Below, piece by piece: positions 58,231 through 64,000 of a stretch of 64,000 nucleotides of DNA. The notes beneath the pieces were generated by a model. That model searched no databases. It was not told the origin of the DNA and saw only the letters and a list, made by a program, of their open reading frames with translations. Position 1 is the first letter of the stretch. The number at the start of each line of letters is the position of its first letter. A program made the position numbers and the translations under genes. Source of the stretch: Purpureocillium takamizusanense (lineage: Eukaryota; Ascomycota; Sordariomycetes; Hypocreales; Ophiocordycipitaceae); NCBI RefSeq assembly GCF_022605165.1, contig NC_063072.1, forward strand, positions 2,418,001 to 2,482,000, in the 5' to 3' direction.

Positions 58231-61200
58231 TCACTGGCCGTACAGCACGAGGCCGTTCTCGGCGCCCAGGTCGGTGCCGGTGTCGGTGCCCATGACGCTC
58301 CCCGTGTAATCGCTGTACTCGTCGCTGTATTCGCTGGTCCCGGCCTCGGACCCGTCGTACTGATCGGTGCTCGACGTCATCACCGTGGTGCCCATGCTGC
58401 TCCGCCGCAGCGTGCCGGTCTCGCTGTGCACGTCGTCTTCTCCGTCGTCGTCGAGCGTCGAGTCGAGCACCGTCGTCTCTTCGCCCGCAAAGTCAATCTC
58501 GGCACTTCTCTCCGGTTGGGGCGTCTCTGGCTCTTCCAGCTCCTCCACCGTCTCCGCAACGCCGACATTCTCCTTGTCCTCGGCGTCAAACGCCTTGCCG
58601 AGGCCGCCGCCCCAGCTGCGCTTCCGCAGCGCGTTGGCGCCCGCTGGAGTCCGCACGCTCTGGCTGCGCTTGACGAGACCTGACGACATGTTGCTGTGCA
58701 TCTGGCTGAGAGACGCAATACGTCTCGCGGCCCCGTTGGACGTCGGCGGCGCCAGGTTGCGCTTTGCCTGTAGCGCCATGTTGACTACCGCCCGGGGCTT
58801 GGGCATCTCGGCGGCCTCTGCGCTGGCAGGCTTCTTGACGCGCTTGCGGCTCATGTTGTCACGGTCCTTGCTGGACTTGGACATGAGCAGGACTCGCGAA
58901 TGGTCCATGACGCCTTCCATGATGCGTCGCTCGAGACGTTCCGCGCGGTGCTCCATCTCCGAGAGCTCCTCCTTGCGCAGGCGCATAGCCGTCTCGAGCG
59001 AGGACACGTCGCCTGTGAGCCTAGTCTTCTGACGGATGAGACTCTCCTGCTCCGTCCGGAGGCCCATGACGCTCTTGCGAAGTCTCTCTTCTTCGTCCCT
59101 GAGGCTGAGGATGGACGCCTCAACGTGCTCCTTTTCGGCCTGCCGGCGCTCCAGGGAGATGACCGTCTCTTGCAGAGACTTCTCGCGGTCCTCGTGGTCG
59201 TCTGAGATGCGCTGCGTCTGAGTAGACAGGAACTGAGAAATCTCCGCAGCCGTGTTGACGACAGACGCGTGCACCTTGTCCAGGGTTTCAAAGCGCGCAA
59301 ATGCCTCCGTTGCCGTGGCGCTGTGATCGACAAGCTTGTCCAGCTTCTCGTGGACACCAGCGTCATCGTACTTGTCCTCGACCAGCTTGTCGAGCTTCTC
59401 GTGAAGCATTGAGTCGTCATACTTGTCCTCGAGCAGCCTACCCAGCGTCTCTCGGACCTCGGTGTCGTCGTACTTCTGCTCCACCAATTTGCTGAGCGTT
59501 TCCTTTACCTCCGAGTCGTCATACCTCTGCTCCACCAGCGTGTTGAGCTTCTTCTGCACCTCCGAATCATCATACTTCTCCGGAGGAGGCAGCATGGGCT
59601 GCTCAGGCGGCTTCGACTCCACAATCTTGTCTTGAAGGTCCGTGGCAGAGGACTTGGAGTGCTCGTAGTGCTCTCCGACGAGGAGGAGGAGGTCCTTGAC
59701 GGCCTGCAGGATTTGGGGCTGGTATTCTTTGACTTCGCCCTGCAAGCCCTCGACCACTGCGACGGCCTGCTGGATATGCTCCCGCGTCTGCGCGTGCTCA
59801 GACTTGCCCTCGGTCTGGTGGTCCTCGGTCCGAGAAGCAAGCTCTTCAACCTTTTCGAACACAGTCTTGGAGGCTTCCTCCATCTTCTCGAGCGAATCCG
59901 TGACGGTCGAGCCCAGAGCATCAATCAGCAGCTTCAGCTCGTCCGCGACCGCCTTGGTTCCGACAACAGCAGCTTCCGTCTCGATGTCACGAGCCTCGCC
60001 CGCCGCCGTCTTTTCGTCGAGGGTGGTCTTGAACTCGTCGTATTTGGCAATGAGCTCCGTGACCTTGTCGTCGATCTTGGTGCTGATGCTTTCCGTGGCT
60101 TCCTGGAGCTTCTCGTCGGATTCGAGCCTGGCACCAGCGACCACTTCCTTGGACTCGTCGAACTGCGTCTTCATGGTGTCGAACATGTCTTTGAGATCCT
60201 GGCCGACGTTTTCGTTCTTGTCAATCTTCTCGCCCATCGATTCGAGGAGCTTGCTGAGTGCCTCGACACCAGACGCCCCCTCCTCGAGCTTGCCCTTGAT
60301 GGCCCCTTGAAATTCCTCCAGGAATGTCTTGACTTCGGTCACTCGGTCCGCCACGCCAACAATCTCGGCTTGCCGGTCATCCTGAGCTTTGGTCGATGCC
60401 TCGGAAAGCTCTTGGAGCTTCTGGTTGGCCTCCTTGACAATGTTCTCCATGTTTGTGAGGTCCTCCTTGTTGGACAGGGCCGCAAAGTCTGTACCTGTAA
60501 AGCCGTCGAGGGCCGTCTTTATCTCGAGCACGACCGTTTCAACAGCCTCAATGTCCGTTTTGGTGGCCTTGTCGTCATTTTCGGCTTCCTTGTCCGCGTG
60601 CTCCTTCAACTCGCTCAAACCGACAGTCAGCTGGGTAAGCAGAGTTTCGAAGTTGGTGAGGTCCTCCTTTTTGGAGATTGCTCCCAGCTGATCGACGATG
60701 GAATCCATGGTCTGCTTGGACTCCAATGCAGCGGCCTCTACGGCATCGAGCTGCTCCTTGCGCACAGCTTGCTCGCCGTCAATGAGGTCGTCGAGGCGGG
60801 CTTTTGTGTTCCGTAGGATTGTTTCAATGGCTTCGACGTCGTCCTTTGTCGCGACATCGCTGGGGACTGGAGCAGCGTCCGACGCCTCCTTCTCTGCTGG
60901 TGCAGGGGGCTCTCGAGAAGAGATCTCTTCGACGCCCTCCTGGACGTTTCGAAGCATGTCCTCCAGGCGAGCCAGGTCCTCCTTCTGTACATTGTCCGCT
61001 TCCGTTTCCGGTTCGGAGCCCATAGCCTCGACCTTGATCCGGAGCTGCGTGATGAGAACCTCGAGATTTCTGATATCATCTTGCTTGACCATGTCTGCCG
61101 GGACGACGGCCTGATCCGACCCAAGATTTTTGACCGTAGCTACTGCTTTGTCATTGCTGTCATCGCGCAGCGTCTCAATGTCAGACCTGACGGAGTCCAG

Positions 61201-63880
61201 ACCAGCCTTGAGAGCGTCCAGAATCTCATCGTTAGCCGTTAGGTCGACAGGCTTGTTAGTTACTCTGTCGATTCCGGCTCGAATCTCGTTGAGGCCATCG
61301 TTGATGGCATCCAAAATTTCGCTCGTCTCGGGTCGAGGTCTCAGGATCTCCTGCCTGAGGCTGTTGAGGCCATTCTGCAGTGCATCGAGGACTTCGTGGT
61401 TGTTGGTTGCGGTATGCGGCGTCGCAGGAACCATTGACGAGTTGACAACGTCACGCAAGCCATCGAGCTCGGTTTGGAGCTGCTCACGCGCGCCATCGTT
61501 GGCTTGCGTAACCGCACGAGAGAGCTCTTCCTTCATCTCCTCGACAGTCCTGGACATGTGCTCCATGAGCTCCTCATGTCCACTCGTGCCGGAGACGCGG
61601 TCAACGTAGCTCTCGATGGCGATGCGGAGGTTCTCCAGACCATCTTTGGTGGCGTCGAGAACCTGTTCCGTGTCTCGACCATTGGCCGCGACATTGTCTT
61701 TTGCCTCTTCGGAGACCGCCTTAAACTCAAGCTTCATGTACTCCATAATATCTTGGAGACGCAATAGAACTTCGTCATTGTCGGATTGCGCTCTGACGAC
61801 GGCATCTCCACGGGGAAACTCAAGCCCTTCTAGCCCTTCCTTGACTGCGTGGACCATTTCCTTGTGCGTCAAGTCGTTTCCAATCGCAGAGGCTGCCACC
61901 GGGAACTCGAACTCTTCGAGGCAGTCGCGGACAGCTTCGATGATCTCGTCCCTAGACATGGTCGCCGAGGTGTCCATCCGCGGCGGAACAAAGTGCTTCA
62001 GACCTTCGACGACGGCCTGGAACACTTCATCCCTGGTGGCGCCAACCGGGCCTCGATCGCGAGGCATGTACTCCTGGATGCCTTCCTTGAGACAGGTAAG
62101 AACCTCGTCGCGCTCCAGGCCAAGCTGCTGAACCTCAATCTCGGGCTTGTAGTTCTCCCAAGCGTCACGCACAGCCTCGATGACATCCTCTCGGCTCAGA
62201 TCGGGCATCTCGCCGCGGGATGCCTCGTTGTCTCGAAGGGCCGCACGCATGGCGTTGTAGATCTCCTGATAGTCGATCAGGGTCTTCTGCGAGGAGGCAG
62301 ATGCCTGGGACTGACGCCGATGCTCGCGAAGGACGTTATTCAGCTGCTCCTTCATCTGTGCGAGACCCTCGTCAATCACTCTCGAGACCTCGTCTTTGCT
62401 CGGAGGGTCGGACTCCTCATCGGTCTTGACGCCCATCTTCTCCAGGCGCTTTCCGAGCTCACGTCCCATCCCCAGGACCTCGCCCCGGAGTTCACGCACC
62501 AAGGCCTTGACCTCGGCCGTCAAACCACCGCCCTGCGCGACGCTATCCTTGACCGACTGAATAATCTTGATCAGGTCTTCATTTAAGAGTCCGGCGCCGC
62601 GCCCGGCTGATGCTGGCAAGCTGCGATTCTCGCTGCTCTGAAGAAGACGCTCGACTCTCTGGGTCATGGCCGTGGTGGGAATAACATCGCCGCCAAACTG
62701 TGAGCCGCGCGCAGACACATCTGGAACGACTGCGCTATGCGACTTTTCTCGAACGAAGCGAGCGAGATCGTCCACCTTTGAAGCCGTCGCCAGCCCGGAC
62801 ACCTTTTGCGAGAGCTCGTGAAGGAGGCCGACCAGCGACTCCTGCCCATCCTTGGTGCCCAGACCGCGCAGGATCCTTTCCAGTATGGCGACGGAGGCCG
62901 GGCCATCTACGCCCACAAGTGAGGGCGTACTCACGGAGGCGCGGTCGATGGATTCGGCGAAGCTCTTGGGTGATGGTATTCGGGGCAGCTGGAACGACCC
63001 CCTATGCGGCGGCGAGGTACAGTGAGGCTTATTGTCAAGGAACAGCCCAGAGTAGTGTTCGCGCGAAGAGATCCTGCTCGAAGCCTCGCTCACGTTACCC
63101 ATCAGGTCCCGTAGGCTCCTGCGGATGTCTTCGTCCCTGGTATTGGTGGCCTCTTTGAGGCTGAGAAGGTCAGTGGCATTGTCGCGGCTGCGCCTGCTGA
63201 GCGCTGAAAGCTCCTTTTGCAGCGATTGGGCGATGCCAGTGAGGTTGATGATTTGACCGGACAAGGCCTCGATGTTTGGAGTGCCTTTGCTAGAGGTCGC
63301 GCCATTTGTGGCGCCGGAGAGACCCGGCGTAGCCTCTCGGGATGCTTGTTGGATGCCCATGTTTTGAAGAGCAAGCATAGTCGACGACTGCGGCGGCGTA
63401 TTCTCTCCCAGGATGCTCTGGGGAGGCGGTCGGCGGACCGTCGGTCGAACAATTGGGGTGAGGCTCGGGCCAGGACCCGGGGTGGAGGTGTCGTGCTCGA
63501 TGGCGCTCTCTCGGAGCTGGTTGGTGTTGTTGTTGTTATTGGTGGTGGGCGTCGACGGTCGGTCGTGCCTATCGAGGGATCGGCTGGGTGAGCCAGGAGT
63601 GTTTCGCCCGCCGTCGATCATGAGACTCATGTCCCGGACGGTGCCAGGCTGCAGCGACTGCATGCGACGGTGGCCCTTGATCATGGATTTCTCGGGGGAG
63701 CCGTCTTGGACTCTCTTGGCCAGGGAGGGGACGACGGCGGCGGTGTCGCGCGCTCGCTCGCTCAGCGCAGCATGGGCGGACTGGATGGCAATGCTAGTGC
63801 CGGCCCGCGACGAGAAGCTGGGCGACTGCGGGTTCAAGGGCAACGGCGGCGGTGCACGTTCAGGGTCGGAGCTGTCCCAC
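58231..63880 (-). CDS. large repeat/coiled-coil protein (5' end not resolved)
   Basis: A single exon encodes the last ~1,882 residues. I do not recognise a named family. The N-terminal 300 residues are disordered and Ser/Pro-rich. Then come helical repeats of the type DEhhxAhxxGLxxh (positions about 62250-61170), Lys-Glu-Asp-Leu coiled segments (about 61110-60400), a long heptad coiled coil, and five 18-residue YDD repeats (59580-59325). A basic, disordered C-terminus ends in an acidic Ser/Thr-rich tail. A scaffold role at septa, spindle poles or the cortex is plausible for such a protein but is not shown. The exon begins at 63880, after a TACTAAC branch (63904-63898) and ACAG acceptor. The open frame beyond that contains no ATG, so the start codon is in another exon, possibly outside the window. 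Confidence 0.82.
59325..59580 (-). repeat. 54-bp tandem repeat coding for 18-residue YDD units
   Basis: Five consecutive copies follow the pattern YDDxxVxxxLxxLVExK. They are close at protein level and partly diverged at DNA level, so they are not a recent expansion. Confidence 0.85.
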
Positions 63881-64000
63881 CTGTCGGGCCATCGCCAGTT
63901 AGTAGAGATGTCGGCCAAGGCGGAGCAACGAGGAGGGTAACAAGAGCATGTCCACGCACATGGGAATCAAGGCTCGGCTGCCATGATCAGAAGAGGCAGA
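63881..64000. other. window edge: probable intron and upstream sequence of the coiled-coil gene
   Basis: On the minus strand a consensus TACTAAC branch lies about 17 bases before the ACAG acceptor at 63881. Candidate first-exon ATGs exist (for example one spliced at a weak GTTACC donor), but none is convincing, so the first exon is left open. Confidence 0.55.

Noticed and set aside
1..64000. Secondary-metabolite or other gene cluster
   Set aside because: The genes found are mostly housekeeping plus general regulators, with no synthase, transporter or tailoring-enzyme grouping.

Overview
The window looks like a contiguous piece of a filamentous ascomycete nuclear genome. Genes are GC-rich with many short introns (about 49-120 nt) that show GTRNGN-type donors, CTAAC/CTGAC branch points and CAG/TAG acceptors. 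Housekeeping proteins are fungal in type, and there is no operon structure. The protein set fits Pezizomycotina, probably Sordariomycetes and perhaps Hypocreales. That placement is inference from recognised families, not from a search.

Layout, left to right. A carnitine acetyltransferase of the cytosolic YAT2/FacC type (+, 1145-3798) converges on a signal-peptide, single-pass surface protein (-, 4373-5793). The recombination mediator RAD57 (+, 7560-9185) converges on the second-largest RNA polymerase III subunit, RPC2 (-, 9389-13043), which contains a 13-nt micro-exon. A 5.6-kb block without a convincing gene follows. It leads to a six-exon Pumilio/PUF RNA-binding protein (+, 18603-23234). 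Next come ribosomal protein eL15 (-, 24686-25721), an unrecognised 277-aa protein with a basic N-terminus (-, 26311-27260) and a PSP1-domain protein (-, 28266-31029). A 7-kb gene-poor block holds a run of 53 G. Beyond it, the Fe-S scaffold NFU1 (-, 38030-39019) and a HIT-zinc-finger protein (+, 39527-40425) diverge, and an unrecognised 382-aa protein (-, 40571-41719) converges on the latter. A third gene-poor block of 5.9 kb precedes a RasGEF with an N-terminal Ras-like P-loop domain (+, 47658-50905). Then follow an unrecognised 518-aa protein (+, 51394-53079), a 74-aa membrane protein (-, 53372-53596), mitochondrial ribosomal protein uS5m (+, 54778-56416), the DASH subunit DAD3 (-, 57090-57653) and a ~1,880-aa repeat/coiled-coil protein (-, 58231-63880). 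The 5' exon of this last gene is not resolved at the window edge.

The genes do not form one pathway. They are mostly housekeeping functions: acetyl-unit transport, recombination repair, Pol III transcription, cytosolic and mitochondrial translation, Fe-S assembly and kinetochore coupling, with a few regulators (PUF, PSP1, RasGEF). All three large gene-poor blocks lie immediately upstream of a regulator. I see no biosynthetic cluster, transposon, CRISPR array, rRNA or convincing tRNA. The most unusual items are the Ras-like/RasGEF fusion, the G53 tract, the dispersed GTAC[G/A]AAGTAC motif, the micro-exons in RPC2 and the PUF gene, and the repeat architecture of the large coiled-coil protein.
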